Counted from the first letter of the stretch, positions 44,601 through 55,348 are shown. The stretch is 64,000 bases of DNA from an uncultured Schlesneria sp. (GCA_903858935.1 CAIOKO010000020.1:58193-122192), one strand, 5' to 3'. Program-made: numbers and translations. Notes: generated by a model from the letters alone, not told the origin.

Positions 44601-47178
44601 CCGTCGCTGAGGGTCCGTCCAAGTCGAAGCGGACGTCAGCAGGCGAAATATTCAAGTATTCTCGAATGGTTGGCAGGTAACGAGTTTTGGGAGTCGTACT
44701 CCAGTAGGCTGCTCGTTCAGCCAATTGTATTTCGGCTCGTCCACGGCGGCTTTCCCGTTGCTTTCGAGTCAGCCAGTTTCTGATGGAGGGGACGAGATAA
44801 TCGTGGGTCAGTTGATAGCAGGGTCGGTCGCTTTTGGAATCGCGTATCAAAGCTTCGTCGTGGATGGCTCCCGAAGAATCTGTCTGTGTCACCAGGCGAA
44901 GGTCTCGATTCAGAATCTGCATCAGATTCTGAAAATCCGCAGGTCGATGACCGTATCCCGATGCTTGCAACAGTTCTTCAATCGTTCGAACGTGTCCTTT
45001 GATCTCGCTGCCGGATTCCGGTAACAGCGACTTCAAGACAGCACGAGCCCCCTTCTGATGATACCGATACGGAGCCGGGGCATTGTTTCCGCTGAACATC
45101 GTTTCGAGAAATGTTTCACCGACTCCCTGGATTCCTCCCACCTGCTTTAATGTTGCCGGGACCCAGGACCTGTCTTTGAGCATTTCCGCCAGGATGACCA
45201 GACGAACAGGAGCGACACGACCGTTTTCGGCGAGTTCATCCACGGCACGTTCGATGAACGACACTTGCTCGGAATCGGGTGTACCCGTTTTTTCCGAGAC
45301 ACATCCAAAAGCTCGCCCGAATTGTTCCAGAACTTTCCTGGCGTGACGAATCGGAAACGGACTGACGGCGTGCGTCGAATGCTCGTCGGAAAGCGGTATC
45401 TCAACTTCAAATGCAAACTCTGTGACGGCCATCCAGAAATCATCGCGCACCATGATCAGGCACTGCAAGTGCTCGCCATCGCATTGGCGCAAAGCTTCGA
45501 TCAATTCTGAACTCGCTTTTTCTCTCCGAATTTGCCACGCGTTTAACCATTGTTCAAACTGGTCAATCACCAGCAAAACCTTATGGCCACCCGTGACTGC
45601 CCCTTGCTGCCGAATAGAAGCGAGAGCCGCGACGAGACTTTTTTCTTCAGCAAGCGATGTAAATCGTCGTTGCAATCCCTGAAGTAATCGTGATTCGGTG
45701 GTGGTCGAAGTCGCTTCGAGGTAAACAACGTTGATTTCTCTGGAAATATGGGGCAATAACCCCGCCCTGACTAACGAGGATTTGCCACTTCCAGAAGGGC
45801 CGTAAAGCACACCGACCGCGAACGTCTTATTGAAGTCTCGTTCTTCGATCCGCGTTTTCCAAAACCGGATACTATCCGGTAGCCCGTCACGATCACGTGG
45901 ACCGGGCAACAACTGAAGAAAGAAATTGGCATCATGTTCATCAAACGAACGTAATCCTCGTGGAACAATTGTTTGATCTGTGACCCCGCCTTGCCCCGTT
46001 TCTGACCGTTGACTCAATTGGGGCTGAGTCGGCGACAAATCAGCATCGGTCACAGGAGAATTCGTCGGAACAGACACGTTCACTGGTGCGGACACGTCAT
46101 TCGTCGGAGCCTGGTCCATGGCCAGAAACAGCCGCAAATCTTCCGCGAAATCCTCAGCCGTTGCGTACCGATCGCTTGCTCGTTCAGCAATGGCTTTCAT
46201 GCAGACTCGTTCCAGATCTCTGGGAATGCGATCGTCGATCTTTCGAGGAGTTGTCGGTTCCGTATAGACGACTGATGTCAGACCGCTTTCTCGTGGCTTT
46301 ACTGGAAATGGCTTTTGTCCGGTCAGAATCTCGTAGAGCACGACACCAAGACTGAAAATATCGCTCCTTCCGTCAACACGATGAGTTTCACCCCGCGCCT
46401 GTTCGGGGCTCATGTAGGCAGGGGTCCCCGCAATGCGACGGTTGTCCCGAAAATCGTGGTCGCGAAGTGCCAGTCCAAAGTCAATCAGATACGGCTCGCC
46501 CGTGCCTGATAACAGAATGTTTGCGGGCTTGATGTCCCGGTGAATCAGTCGGTGCTGATGCGCATAATGCAATGCATCTGCGACGATCGCGACCAGCCCC
46601 GCGGCTTCGGCGAACGACAGCCATGACTGCTTCAGTCGAGCGGAAAGACTTGTTCCCGGAATGTATTTAGAGACGATAAAACAGGGGTATTTGTCGGTGG
46701 TTCCAACGTCGTAAACGGGGACGATGTTTGGATGATCAAGGCTGGCGACCGAGCGTGCTTCACGCCGGTAGGCCTCGGCATCTTCCGGTCGTGTGACAAG
46801 CTCTGCATGTGGAACCTTAATGGCAACATGACGCATTAATACGGCATCATAGGCCAGATAAACGATTCCGAATCCGCCCGATCCAAGTTGCCGCTCGACC
46901 TGATATCGATCGATCTGCTGAGGCAAAACGGGTGAACGGGCTTCTGCTTGATTCCCTGTCACGACGTTTGAAGATTGTTTGATGGCATTGCGATGGGAAT
47001 CTTCCGGCTGAGCCAGTCGCTCAAATCTCAATAACCGATCAATCTGTTGTTCCAATGCCGATCGCATGGCGGGATCATCGGGACACAATTCTGCCGAACC
47101 AACAGTACGGACCTGTTTTCGCAGGTCGTCCCATTCAGCGAGCAGATCCAACAATCGATCGCGGTCAACAGACGCCAT
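44590..47178 (-). CDS. Serine/threonine kinase fused to a STAND NTPase
   Basis: An 862-residue protein with a Hanks-type kinase domain (residues about 92-355: GSGGFGIVYLAYD, VAIKVP lysine, HRDIKPANILL, DFG, MSPEQARG). After a linker comes an nSTAND-type NTPase with Walker A GPSGSGKSSLVRAGLLP near residue 458, Walker B VLLVIDQFEQWL near 535, and C-terminal helices with a winged-helix-like YQLTHDYLVPSIRNWL. All kinase catalytic residues are present. No transmembrane helix is evident, so it is cytosolic. Its ATG overlaps the sigma factor stop by one base (TAATG), so it is translated coupled to it and likely phosphorylates it. Confidence 0.93.
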   Translation of the reverse strand: MASVDRDRLLDLLAEWDDLRKQVRTVGSAELCPDDPAMRSALEQQIDRLLRFERLAQPEDSHRNAIKQSSNVVTGNQAEARSPVLPQQIDRYQVERQLGSGGFGIVYLAYDAVLMRHVAIKVPHAELVTRPEDAEAYRREARSVASLDHPNIVPVYDVGTTDKYPCFIVSKYIPGTSLSARLKQSWLSFAEAAGLVAIVADALHYAHQHRLIHRDIKPANILLSGTGEPYLIDFGLALRDHDFRDNRRIAGTPAYMSPEQARGETHRVDGRSDIFSLGVVLYEILTGQKPFPVKPRESGLTSVVYTEPTTPRKIDDRIPRDLERVCMKAIAERASDRYATAEDFAEDLRLFLAMDQAPTNDVSAPVNVSVPTNSPVTDADLSPTQPQLSQRSETGQGGVTDQTIVPRGLRSFDEHDANFFLQLLPGPRDRDGLPDSIRFWKTRIEERDFNKTFAVGVLYGPSGSGKSSLVRAGLLPHISREINVVYLEATSTTTESRLLQGLQRRFTSLAEEKSLVAALASIRQQGAVTGGHKVLLVIDQFEQWLNAWQIRREKASSELIEALRQCDGEHLQCLIMVRDDFWMAVTEFAFEVEIPLSDEHSTHAVSPFPIRHARKVLEQFGRAFGCVSEKTGTPDSEQVSFIERAVDELAENGRVAPVRLVILAEMLKDRSWVPATLKQVGGIQGVGETFLETMFSGNNAPAPYRYHQKGARAVLKSLLPESGSEIKGHVRTIEELLQASGYGHRPADFQNLMQILNRDLRLVTQTDSSGAIHDEALIRDSKSDRPCYQLTHDYLVPSIRNWLTRKQRESRRGRAEIQLAERAAYWSTTPKTRYLPTIREYLNISPADVRFDLDGPSATDDV

Positions 47179-47771
47179 TACAGCACCTCGTCCTCAGTCC
47201 CAATCATCACCTGATCAACTGCCTTCAGCCAAAGGCGACTGACCTGGCGGCGATGAAGATTCAAGACATTTGCGATCTGAATTTGTGGAATATCCAGGTA
47301 GTAGTGCATTTCAAAAACTTGACGTTCTTCTGCTTCCAGGTTTTCGACGCGCTGATGGAATTCGCTCCACATCAGTAACTTTCCCGGATCTTGCGATGAA
47401 GGGAGCGTTGGATCGAACGGATTTGAAGAATCGGTTGAAGGAAATGAATGCTCGCGGTTCAATCGCTGACGACGGACCACCATGTTTAAGAGGACCTGTC
47501 GAATCTTATGAGCTGCCAGCCGGAAGAAATCCTGAACTGTCTTGGGCTCAGTCTCATCCAGTGCCGTCAATAACCGCATCCACGTTTCATGCACGACACT
47601 GTCAACATCATGATGTAATTGAAGTGACGGAAACGATTGGCCAAGCATTTTTCCTGTCAATCGCCGCAGGCGTTCCATCGCGTGCTCAAGCAACTCGCGC
47701 CGCACCTCGGGTCCCCCGTCAGGAAACCGATCGATGAGTTTTTGAAGTACGACGCTGGAATCGTCGGGCAT
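47178..47771 (-). CDS. ECF-type sigma factor paired with the kinase
   Basis: A 197-residue sigma-70 family factor. Region 2 (about residues 25-95: HHDVDSVVHETWMRLLTALDE, FFRLAAHKIRQVLLNMVV) and region 4 (about 135-190: VENLEAEERQVFEMHYYLDIPQIQIANVLNLHRRQVSRLW) are both present with a linker of about 40 residues. It belongs to the planctomycete-type ECFs that lie beside Ser/Thr kinases and are thought to be activated by phosphorylation instead of an anti-sigma factor. No anti-sigma gene is adjacent. The kinase and FGE-fold protein follow in overlapping frames. Confidence 0.88.
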   Translation of the reverse strand: MPDDSSVVLQKLIDRFPDGGPEVRRELLEHAMERLRRLTGKMLGQSFPSLQLHHDVDSVVHETWMRLLTALDETEPKTVQDFFRLAAHKIRQVLLNMVVRRQRLNREHSFPSTDSSNPFDPTLPSSQDPGKLLMWSEFHQRVENLEAEERQVFEMHYYLDIPQIQIANVLNLHRRQVSRLWLKAVDQVMIGTEDEVL

Positions 47772-47898
47772 GACGCAAAGCCTGAAAACTGATGCAATGA
47801 AAGCCGATCGGGAAGCGATTTAACGCCACTGAGTTTTACGAAATCTTAGCAATTCACGTCGTCGAAGTGCATCAAGCCATCCCGGCTTGCTGGTAGAA

Positions 47899-48005
47899 GG
47901 GGGCGGGCGGTCGAATTTCAAAATTGGCGGTCAGGCGTCTTTCTGCGAAAAGTTGACTGATGCAGCCAAATTTTTTTTAAATTTGACGGCCCACCCCGGA
48001 ACATA
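47899..48005. repeat. Palindromic repeat element, copy B
   Basis: Arms 47900-47918 and 47979-47997 match at 16 of 19 bases. The left arm starts GGGGCGGGCGGTC, and both arms include AATTT. The core TTTCAAAATTGG and the end GAACATA equal those of copy A at 40500. A run of eight T (47971-47978) precedes the right arm. It lies between the stop of the peptidase gene (48037) and the start of the sigma gene (47771), both on the minus strand. Confidence 0.7.
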
Positions 48006-48036
48006 ATGCAATCACTCTAAAGTGGCACCTGCGACC

Positions 48037-49392
48037 TCATTTTGCACTCAGACGCTTTTCATGGAAAATCTTCCATTCGTCACCAAGTTCCTTCACCGTC
48101 TTGCCGGTCAACTCGTTCCAAAGTTCTTCCGTGTATTTTCCCTCCCGTGCTGCGGCATTCAGCTTGCGGACAATCTCTTTGTCGTACGTCCTGGTTACCC
48201 AATCCAGAAAATTTCCACTCACACGATAGCTGCCATCATATTTTGCTGACGCGAGATTTCCTTTGGTGATTTCGGCACCTTTTGACTGCGGCTCGAACAG
48301 GAACCAGCGGATGTAATCAGGAATCCCTTCGGTTAACCAACCTGGTGTTGGCGCAAAGGTCCGATCACGTCGTGGACGCCAGTAGTTCTGTACGACATGT
48401 ACCATCTCGTGGACCACAGAGCCGAGCGCTTCACGATCTCGTTCCCCACGAAACCACCGCACGTTCAGATTAACGCTCGCACCTGTGGCTGAGGCGGGGA
48501 TATTGCCCATGTCGCTGCGAAATCGAAACGCCACTTTTGACGGAGCTGTATATCCCTCGCTTGGCAACATCGCGACAATTTTCGGATACCATTCCAGGAT
48601 GACCTGTTTCAGTTCCTTTGTGGCCCATTCCGCCAAATCGGGCGCCTCGGTTACGTCGATTATGTAATGAAAATTTCCATCATCTGAATCAAAAGTTTTG
48701 AGTACCGGCTTTTGCACAGTCGAAATCGGCTCCGGTCCGTCCGCATCAAGCACGTCGATTTCACTGAAAAACGTATTTCCGAATGGGTCACGAGCCTCAG
48801 TCCGGGAAGCGTCGACTAATAGATAGCGATATTTCCCGATGACTCCGTTGCCGTTTGTGATGGCAACACCATGTTGTCCACCCCCGTCACCCTCTTTTGG
48901 CCGCGTGTCGACACTTGCGATCAAAGTCCAGCCACAAGTCGTCGGATCAGTCCCTTTCTTCGGTGCAGGCCTGAAAATGTCCGCGGTTCCGTTTGCCGCA
49001 TACAGCTTGTAAACCTGCGGACCGCGTGTCAGCCCATGCCAGGAATAGGTGTTGATCTGCCTGACGGAAGTCATCTTGCCGAGGTCGATCTGAATCCGCC
49101 CGCCATCGGTTCCTGCACTGAAGAAAAAATTCTCCGACGGCTGGTCTTGGTTTGTAGGAACTCGACCATCATGCAGTACGGCAAGCTCCCCGCCATTCAC
49201 GTCTCGATTGCCATCGACCAGGCTGAATTGAGCGTCGGTCGCTGCGTCGTTACTCACGGGATCAGGAACAGACTTGAACGTAAAACCCAATCCCTGTTCG
49301 CTATAGCCGGTGGCAACAGTGATCTCTGCTTGCGCTTCGACAATACATACAAACGGCAATAATCCGACGAGAAATGTCGAGACGAGGCGCAT
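48037..49392 (-). CDS. Secreted basic-secretory-protein-type peptidase with discoidin-like domain
   Basis: A 451-residue exported protein (signal peptide MRLVSTFLVGLLPFVCIVEAQA). An N-terminal galactose-binding discoidin-like module (IQIDLGKMTSVRQINTYSWHG) of about 200 residues precedes a basic secretory protein (BSP, PF04450-type) peptidase domain with VVHEMVHVVQNYW near residue 327 and PGWLTEGIPDYIRWF. The HExxH histidines and downstream glutamate imply a zinc protease acting outside the cell. Such proteins are common in planctomycetes and Bacteroidetes and in plant defence. Substrate unknown. The nearest same-strand gene downstream is the sigma gene, after a repeat element. Confidence 0.85.
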   Translation of the reverse strand: MRLVSTFLVGLLPFVCIVEAQAEITVATGYSEQGLGFTFKSVPDPVSNDAATDAQFSLVDGNRDVNGGELAVLHDGRVPTNQDQPSENFFFSAGTDGGRIQIDLGKMTSVRQINTYSWHGLTRGPQVYKLYAANGTADIFRPAPKKGTDPTTCGWTLIASVDTRPKEGDGGGQHGVAITNGNGVIGKYRYLLVDASRTEARDPFGNTFFSEIDVLDADGPEPISTVQKPVLKTFDSDDGNFHYIIDVTEAPDLAEWATKELKQVILEWYPKIVAMLPSEGYTAPSKVAFRFRSDMGNIPASATGASVNLNVRWFRGERDREALGSVVHEMVHVVQNYWRPRRDRTFAPTPGWLTEGIPDYIRWFLFEPQSKGAEITKGNLASAKYDGSYRVSGNFLDWVTRTYDKEIVRKLNAAAREGKYTEELWNELTGKTVKELGDEWKIFHEKRLSAK

Positions 49393-49521
49393 GTCAATCG
49401 ATCCGGTAAAATGCAGCCCCCATCCTCATGGTGGCGTAACGTAACCCGCGAGAAACTATACCCTTGTTTCCAGCGATGTCACAGCATCTTTCCGATTCGA
49501 ATTCACCAACCGCCATCAAAG

Positions 49522-49562
49522 AAAAAAAACCGCCGCGATCCAGCCCGGTAGGATCGCGGCGG
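49522..49562 (-). terminator. Rho-independent terminator of the secretin gene
   Basis: CCGCCGCGATCC and GGATCGCGGCGG form a perfect 12-base GC-rich stem with a nine-base loop. On the minus strand it is directly followed by eight T residues (A-run 49522-49529). It stands about 100 bases after the secretin stop. Confidence 0.88.
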
Positions 49563-49666
49563 CCGAGGACTTGCGACAGAGCCTCGGGGGGGTACTTAGG
49601 AGTCGTCTGCTCGTCTGCCGGACATCCAGTTTTCGAAGGGATGGCCGGCAATCCTGACGGTAAAAA

Positions 49667-52600
49667 CTAGTTGTTCCGTGGGATACCGAGCAATTCTTCC
49701 TCTTCTTCCTGGATGATGATTCGTGGAGTCACCATCATCATCAGACTTTCAGTTTCCCGGCCAACACCACTGTTTCTGAACAGTCGGCTGACATAAGGAA
49801 TCTTATTCAAGATTGGCACGCCCGCCATCGTGCGGCCTTCTTTCAGTCGCTTGACACCACCCAGCAACACGCTACCGCCGTCTGGGACGCTCACGGTTGT
49901 TTGTACGGTGATGACTTCCACAACAGGTAGCTGGACTGCGATGCCGCCGCCGCCACCACCCTGTTGACCTTGTTGACCTTGTTGACCACCTTGTTGGCCT
50001 TGCTGACCACCCTGGCCACCGCCGCCACCACCACCACCGCCACCGAAGCCACCTTGTTGCGTGAACAGAGTCTGCATCAACTGCATGCTTCCGAGGCCAC
50101 CGCCGATACCGAACTGGCCACCGCCACCTTGTTGACCACCACCGCCACCGCCACCACCGCCACCGAAGCCCCCCTGACCACCTTGTTGACCACCCCCCCC
50201 TTGACCACCGCCGGCACCGGCATTCGGCCCAGTAGCAGTGTACGAGAAGACGTCAGTGATACTTGAGAAGTTGGGAACCAGCGTCAGACGGACGAATCGA
50301 CGGTCTGCCGAGACAACCGGTGTCGCTTGTAGCGTAATCCCTTCAGGAATGATCGTGATAATCGGTGTGTATCCGACTGCGGCAAAACCGACGGTTGGAA
50401 CAAGACTGGTTACGAACGGACGTCGTCGGGTATCGCTGACAACTGCCGGGATACCGTTGAACGTTGTGACTTTTGGAGCAAACAGCAAGTTCGTTCTTGA
50501 ATCACCCTGAGCCGCAGAGATGAAGAAGAAGGCTTCAAGGTCACTCAGGATCGCGATACCTGTCTGCACACCGGCGGTTGGGTTGTAACCACCGAATGTT
50601 GGAATCCCGACATCAAACGACCCCTGCTGGAACGGAATTGTGAGGTCTGGTGTGAAACTGGTCGGAGACTTCAGTCCCACGACTGTGTTACTGGCAGGGT
50701 TGTTGATCAAACTCTTTGTTGGCGGCGGGTCAAACAGACCAGTCGACGTCGTTTGTCCTTGTTGCCCTTGTTGTCCCTGTTGACCACCTTGCTGCCCTTG
50801 TTGACCACCACCGCCACCTTGCTGACCACCTTGTCCGCCCCCACCTTGTCCATTCTGGCTCAACAGGTTCTGACCTGCTTGAGGAACGAGCGTCGAGCCG
50901 AATGGAAGGATTGGCAGAAGGGTGCTGTCAACCTTGGGATATCCGACGGTTGGTTTGATATCAAAGTTGAAGTCAACTCCAATTCGCTCGAAGAAGCGGT
51001 CGGCAACAGTGATAAACCGGACTTCAATCGTGACTTGCAGATCTTGCAGACGACGCAGTTGAGCCAGCAGATCGGCGATTTCTTCATGAACCTTTTGCGT
51101 CTGGCGGATGACCAGACTCAATGTCGTTTCAAACGGTTGGACCCTGGCTTGTCCCCCGGCCTGCTCCCAGGTGTCCGGAGAAATTGTCGAGGTAATCAGA
51201 TTCGTAAGTTCCGTGAAATCCGTATTTCGGCGTGCACCGTTCAAACGCGAATCCTGTTCGCCGGGGATATTAAACCCGTTTGCGTTTGGACCGGCCTGTG
51301 CGAATGCCTGACCGTTAATACCGTTGTTGAAAAACGCCTGGCTTCCCTGGCTGGTACCAGCTTTTACTGGCACACCGGAACCATCAGTAACGAAGTTCGG
51401 GATCGTCACCACCAGGTCCGCGACGTTATAAGTCGCATTGATTAATTCGCCGCGTTGACGAACGTGGTTCGTGATCTTCAAGACTTCGTCACCGACCATG
51501 TATCCCAACTGGAATCGTTGCAGAATCAGGTTCAGAGCACTCTTGACGGTGATACTGTCAACATCGATCGAGATCGCCGTGTTGGAGCTGACCCCTTCTT
51601 CTTCCAGACCCGCTTCATCGAAGACGATGTTGATGTCGGCGACTGCCTTGATTTTGCGGATGACATCAACCAGCGGCACATTGTCTTCGTGCAGCGAAAT
51701 CTTTCGTTGAAGACTCTTTTCAATCTGAATCTCTTCTTCGCTCTTCTTGCGATTGTCAGCGCCGTACTTGTCCTTACGCTTGCTAACATTCTCCCACATC
51801 TTCTTGTCGAACGACAAAGGGTGCTCATCGCTTAAGTCATGCACGAGACCGCGTTCAATGTCGTTGCCGACCTTCAGTCGAGTCTCTTCTTTGTCACTCT
51901 TCAAGTCATCGTTAAACTTATTCTGCAGAGCAAGTTGGCCCTTGATCACCATCATGACGACGGTGGGATCTTTCGGATTCAACTCTTTTGCTTTCTTGGC
52001 GATAATGACTGCTTCAGCGTATCGCTGTTGCTTGTAGCACTCATTGTACTCTTCAACGAGTTTGACCATGTCCTGATCGATCCGGACAGCCGCCTTGATT
52101 TCCTTTTCGATCTGATCCTTCACGCGTTTATTTTCTTCATTCAACGCAATGTTAGGTGCCTTCTGCTCGATCTCTGTTCGCAGGACGCTGCGGGTGCGGT
52201 TCAACTGCTTCAACAACGGAGCGGCTGCTTCGGTCGAAAGCTCAGCGTTTTCCACCTTTGCCATCGTCTGGTCGATCAGTTCAAGAGCCTTCGTCGGATC
52301 GGTTTCTTTCAGTCGCTCGGCCTTGAAGACCGAATTCAAAACGTCGGCCCGGACTCGCTCGAATTTCACAAGTTGTTCCTGCTGAGCGGCATCCAACGGC
52401 GTTTGATCGGAAATTCGTTCCGATTGTTCGCTCGCCATTTGAACGCCACTACGGTTGGCTCGTGGAGCCAGGTCACGCAGGTAGTCATTGAGTCGTTGCG
52501 TACGCACTGGGTCGAGTCGTTCACCGGAATTGAATGCGGCTTTGAACGCCTGGTAAGCGAGTTCCCGTTTACCTTTCTTCAGTTCGGCCATTCCCTTGGT

Positions 52601-54547
52601 GTAAAGCTCACTTGCAGAAAGGCCGGATTGTGCGATTTCAGGAAGATCGTCGTTTTCGGTGACTTGTGTTCCACTGGCTCCGACCAGATTTCCCCGGTGG
52701 CCGGATCGTGAAGCGAATGGGTTATCGTTATCTGCATGGGGTTCAACAGCATTGGCGGTGCTGACACTGCCTGATGGTTGTCGGCCGGCTCTTGAAGCGA
52801 TGTTCTGAGCAGAAATCGTCTTGTTCAAATCGGTCAAAAGAAGTTCAGGACTGTCGGCTGTCACCGGAAGAGCGACGTCCATCGAGTCGACTTCGAGGGC
52901 TTTTGCTCGGGCTTCTTCAAAGCGTCCTTCTTTGATCAACTTGCGAGCATCTCGGAGCATCTTGATCGCTTCGGTCTGCTTGGCCAGGCCATCAACTTCT
53001 TTCTCTTCTGGCATGGACTTATTTGTTGATCGGCGAGCTGTACTATTGGAGGCTCGTTCGATATCTGCCAACACGATTTCGGGCGTGTCCTCAAACAGAC
53101 CAAACGCAACTTTCATCTCGTCGGCCTTCGTGGCGAGCTCTTTCGCCTCGTCAACACGGCCTTCTTTCAAGGCTGCTCTTGCCTTCGACAACAGGGCTTT
53201 GGCTTGTGGTGCTTCTTCACTTGATCGTACAGGAACGACTTTGCTGTCCTTGCGTGCGATATTCTGCGACGCACGACGGGCGGCAATTTCGTTCAGAACG
53301 ACATCCGGCATATCCTCAAACAATTTGTAGACGACATTTAATTGCTCGGCCTGCTCTGCTTTGGCTTGAGCGGTTTCCAGATCGCCAGCTTCCATCGCTT
53401 TGCGAGCTTGTTCGATCAGCTTCAGTGCCTGCAGCTTCTTGCCGCTATCCGCGTTGTCCACTGCCGAGGCCTGTTCCAGGCCACGGTCCGCGTCTTTTCC
53501 CGACTTCCCTTTTCCTGCGGCGGAATTGGAAGATTTTGGTCCAGAGTTACGAGCAATTGTGGTCGTGTTTTGCCGACGATCGAGATCGGCGAGCAGCAAT
53601 TCTGGTCGGTCTTCGATGATATCGTAAGATGCGTCAAGCTGATCCGCTTCCAACGCTTTTCGCTTGGCTTCGTCAAGGCGACCTGCCTTGATATCTTCTC
53701 GTGCCTGGGCAATCAGCTTGACTGCCAGTTCCTTCGTTGTACTCATCCGGCGATTGCCCGCTTCTTCGCGCGGCGAACTTTCTTCGCTGGCGACCGATTC
53801 CGCAAAGTCATCGGCTTCATTGAGGGAAGCTGACTGACGAATGTCAGAACGACTTGCACCCTTTGAAGCGGCTTGCTTTACACCGGACGCCGGGCCGGAA
53901 TCGCTATTGGCCCAATCGGTTGCTGAATCTGCAGCAGAATTCGATTTGCCGGAAGGATCGAGTTTGACGGGTGTCAGTTTGGCGAGGAACTCTCCAGGAG
54001 AGACTTGATCCTTAGCGAACTTGAGCTTGGCGGACTTCGCCAGCTTGTTCGCAAGCGTTGCCAGCTTCGCTGCTTCGGCTTTATCGCCGAACTTGTAAGC
54101 GGCTTTCGCCTGGATCATCAGTTGTTCGACTCGGTCGCGTGCATCATCATTTGATGCGTTGCCAGCCTTTGGCGAATCATTTTCCCAGGAATCGGATTGA
54201 CCACGCACAACCGAAGGTTTGTCGGATGTGTCGTTCTGGTCCGCGACCCCTTGAACTTTGAGGCGGGTCCGATTGAGACAATCGTCGTTCTGACGACGTT
54301 CTGAGGCGGACAAGCCTGTGGTCGCGAGTGACGCCTCTTCCAGATGTGGAAGGGCGTCAAAGTACTTACCTCGAAGGTAAAGTTCTTTACCACGTTTGTA
54401 ATGATCACGAGGCGTCAGTTTGGCCTGACTACCCCCGCGGTCTTCGCCACCCTTCAGAGTGGTGGTCTCAACGTGCTGAAGGTTGGTTAATCGCAATCCT
54501 GCGATAACCAACATTGTGCAACCGATCAGTCCGATGATCCTACCCAA
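49667..54547 (-). CDS. Giant type II/III secretin-family protein with repeated helical units
   Basis: About 1626 residues. A hydrophobic N-terminus ([17 protein letters not shown]) leads to five related helical units of about 60 residues, each like [18 protein letters not shown] followed by a [12 protein letters not shown] end. Then come a TPR-like region, an STN/secretin N-domain ([17 protein letters not shown]) and the secretin beta-domain with [18 protein letters not shown] and [14 protein letters not shown]. Two Gly/Gln-rich inserts interrupt the beta-domain. It probably forms an outer-membrane channel. The TTG at 54547 is preceded by GGAGGAAG five bases upstream; ATG at 54574 is the alternative. 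No other secretion genes are adjacent. Confidence 0.85.
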   Translation of the reverse strand: MGRIIGLIGCTMLVIAGLRLTNLQHVETTTLKGGEDRGGSQAKLTPRDHYKRGKELYLRGKYFDALPHLEEASLATTGLSASERRQNDDCLNRTRLKVQGVADQNDTSDKPSVVRGQSDSWENDSPKAGNASNDDARDRVEQLMIQAKAAYKFGDKAEAAKLATLANKLAKSAKLKFAKDQVSPGEFLAKLTPVKLDPSGKSNSAADSATDWANSDSGPASGVKQAASKGASRSDIRQSASLNEADDFAESVASEESSPREEAGNRRMSTTKELAVKLIAQAREDIKAGRLDEAKRKALEADQLDASYDIIEDRPELLLADLDRRQNTTTIARNSGPKSSNSAAGKGKSGKDADRGLEQASAVDNADSGKKLQALKLIEQARKAMEAGDLETAQAKAEQAEQLNVVYKLFEDMPDVVLNEIAARRASQNIARKDSKVVPVRSSEEAPQAKALLSKARAALKEGRVDEAKELATKADEMKVAFGLFEDTPEIVLADIERASNSTARRSTNKSMPEEKEVDGLAKQTEAIKMLRDARKLIKEGRFEEARAKALEVDSMDVALPVTADSPELLLTDLNKTISAQNIASRAGRQPSGSVSTANAVEPHADNDNPFASRSGHRGNLVGASGTQVTENDDLPEIAQSGLSASELYTKGMAELKKGKRELAYQAFKAAFNSGERLDPVRTQRLNDYLRDLAPRANRSGVQMASEQSERISDQTPLDAAQQEQLVKFERVRADVLNSVFKAERLKETDPTKALELIDQTMAKVENAELSTEAAAPLLKQLNRTRSVLRTEIEQKAPNIALNEENKRVKDQIEKEIKAAVRIDQDMVKLVEEYNECYKQQRYAEAVIIAKKAKELNPKDPTVVMMVIKGQLALQNKFNDDLKSDKEETRLKVGNDIERGLVHDLSDEHPLSFDKKMWENVSKRKDKYGADNRKKSEEEIQIEKSLQRKISLHEDNVPLVDVIRKIKAVADINIVFDEAGLEEEGVSSNTAISIDVDSITVKSALNLILQRFQLGYMVGDEVLKITNHVRQRGELINATYNVADLVVTIPNFVTDGSGVPVKAGTSQGSQAFFNNGINGQAFAQAGPNANGFNIPGEQDSRLNGARRNTDFTELTNLITSTISPDTWEQAGGQARVQPFETTLSLVIRQTQKVHEEIADLLAQLRRLQDLQVTIEVRFITVADRFFERIGVDFNFDIKPTVGYPKVDSTLLPILPFGSTLVPQAGQNLLSQNGQGGGGQGGQQGGGGGQQGQQGGQQGQQGQQGQTTSTGLFDPPPTKSLINNPASNTVVGLKSPTSFTPDLTIPFQQGSFDVGIPTFGGYNPTAGVQTGIAILSDLEAFFFISAAQGDSRTNLLFAPKVTTFNGIPAVVSDTRRRPFVTSLVPTVGFAAVGYTPIITIIPEGITLQATPVVSADRRFVRLTLVPNFSSITDVFSYTATGPNAGAGGGQGGGGQQGGQGGFGGGGGGGGGGQQGGGGQFGIGGGLGSMQLMQTLFTQQGGFGGGGGGGGGGQGGQQGQQGGQQGQQGQQGGGGGGIAVQLPVVEVITVQTTVSVPDGGSVLLGGVKRLKEGRTMAGVPILNKIPYVSRLFRNSGVGRETESLMMMVTPRIIIQEEEEELLGIPRNN
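49941..50222 (-). repeat. Gly/Gln-coding low-complexity repeats in the secretin
   Basis: Runs of GGTGGC and GGTCAACAAG-type nonamers (seen as CTTGTTGAC on the plus strand), mainly at 49941-50050 and 50117-50222, encode QQGGQQG and GGGGG tracts. They are prone to slippage or recombination and interrupt the secretin beta-domain. Confidence 0.75.
50752..50851 (-). repeat. Second Gly/Gln-coding repeat tract in the secretin
   Basis: Imperfect CTTGTTGCC/CTGTTGACC nonamers on the plus strand, encoding a [12 protein letters not shown] stretch of about 33 residues ahead of the segment [13 protein letters not shown]. Confidence 0.75.
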
Positions 54548-55032
54548 GATAACTTCCTCCTCCGGGTCTGGCATTTTCGAGGCGCGTCGAACTCTTTCCG
54601 ACAACTGGATGAGCCGTGGGCGAAATGCGACCCGGCCGTTTACTGGACAATTTCGCGTTTGGATGACCCCGGCCCAATGGGCTGGAAGTCCGATTTGAAG
54701 GGCTAAAAAACAATCAACGTCATTCGAATCTGTGACAGGGCGCGATTGATAGTCCATCTTGCGGAAATGGGTCAATACGACTCGTGCGGGATTTTTCTCC
54801 GTCAATCGTCAAATTCATTAACTATCGTGCAACTTCGGCAAAGGTTGCCACAAGATAGAGACTCTGGGTCATTTTTCGGTCGGCATCAGCAAAATTGCAG
54901 CCGGGTTTGAATTACCAGGCGTGCAGGACAATATGACTTCGACCAGCGGAATACGTATTGGATCTCTGGATCAAGTCGGGTAACCTCCTCAATACTCTGC
55001 CATGCGTCAGTTCGACCTCCTGGTAGTGTCTT
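54548..55032. other. Divergent intergenic region, 485 bases
   Basis: Lies between the secretin and moaD-like genes. The minus-strand frame is open from 54805 into the secretin but has no signal or family support upstream of the TTG start. Nothing else is recognisable. Confidence 0.5.
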
Positions 55033-55302
55033 ATGCCTGTGACCGTGAAAGTCGAGTTGTTCGGAATTCCGCGAGCCCGGGCTGGGGTCGCACAGGCCAT
55101 TTCGTCAGGTCACAAGCTTGGTGACGTTCTCAGCGACATGGCGTCACGGTTCCCCGAGCTGGCCAACTGTTGTATTAAAGGTCGCCATCTCAAGCCGGGT
55201 TTCACTGCAAATCTGTCTGGTCATCGTTTTGTGACTGACCCCGAGACATTGCTGAGTGACGGCGATTCCGTTCTGATACTCTCATTAGATGCCGGGGGGT
55301 AA
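55033..55302 (+). CDS. MoaD/ThiS-like sulfur carrier
   Basis: An 89-residue ubiquitin-fold sulfur carrier. The sequence VKVELFGIPRARAG at the start, then LLSDGDSVLILSLDAGG with the C-terminal Gly-Gly that is thiocarboxylated. This type supplies sulfur to the molybdopterin or tungstopterin dithiolene. It directly precedes an aldehyde ferredoxin oxidoreductase gene by 46 bases, which suggests a dedicated carrier for the tungsten cofactor. General MoaD use elsewhere in the cell cannot be excluded. Confidence 0.82.
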   Translation: MPVTVKVELFGIPRARAGVAQAISSGHKLGDVLSDMASRFPELANCCIKGRHLKPGFTANLSGHRFVTDPETLLSDGDSVLILSLDAGG

Positions 55303-55348
55303 CAGGTACCGCGTCGGGCTGGCATTCTTTTGAATCTCAAAGGTTAAC

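Noticed and set aside
51839..52711. A 290-codon plus-strand open frame
   Set aside because: It is the antisense of the helical-repeat region of the secretin; its phenylalanine-rich translation is a shadow of the Glu/Lys-rich coding strand.
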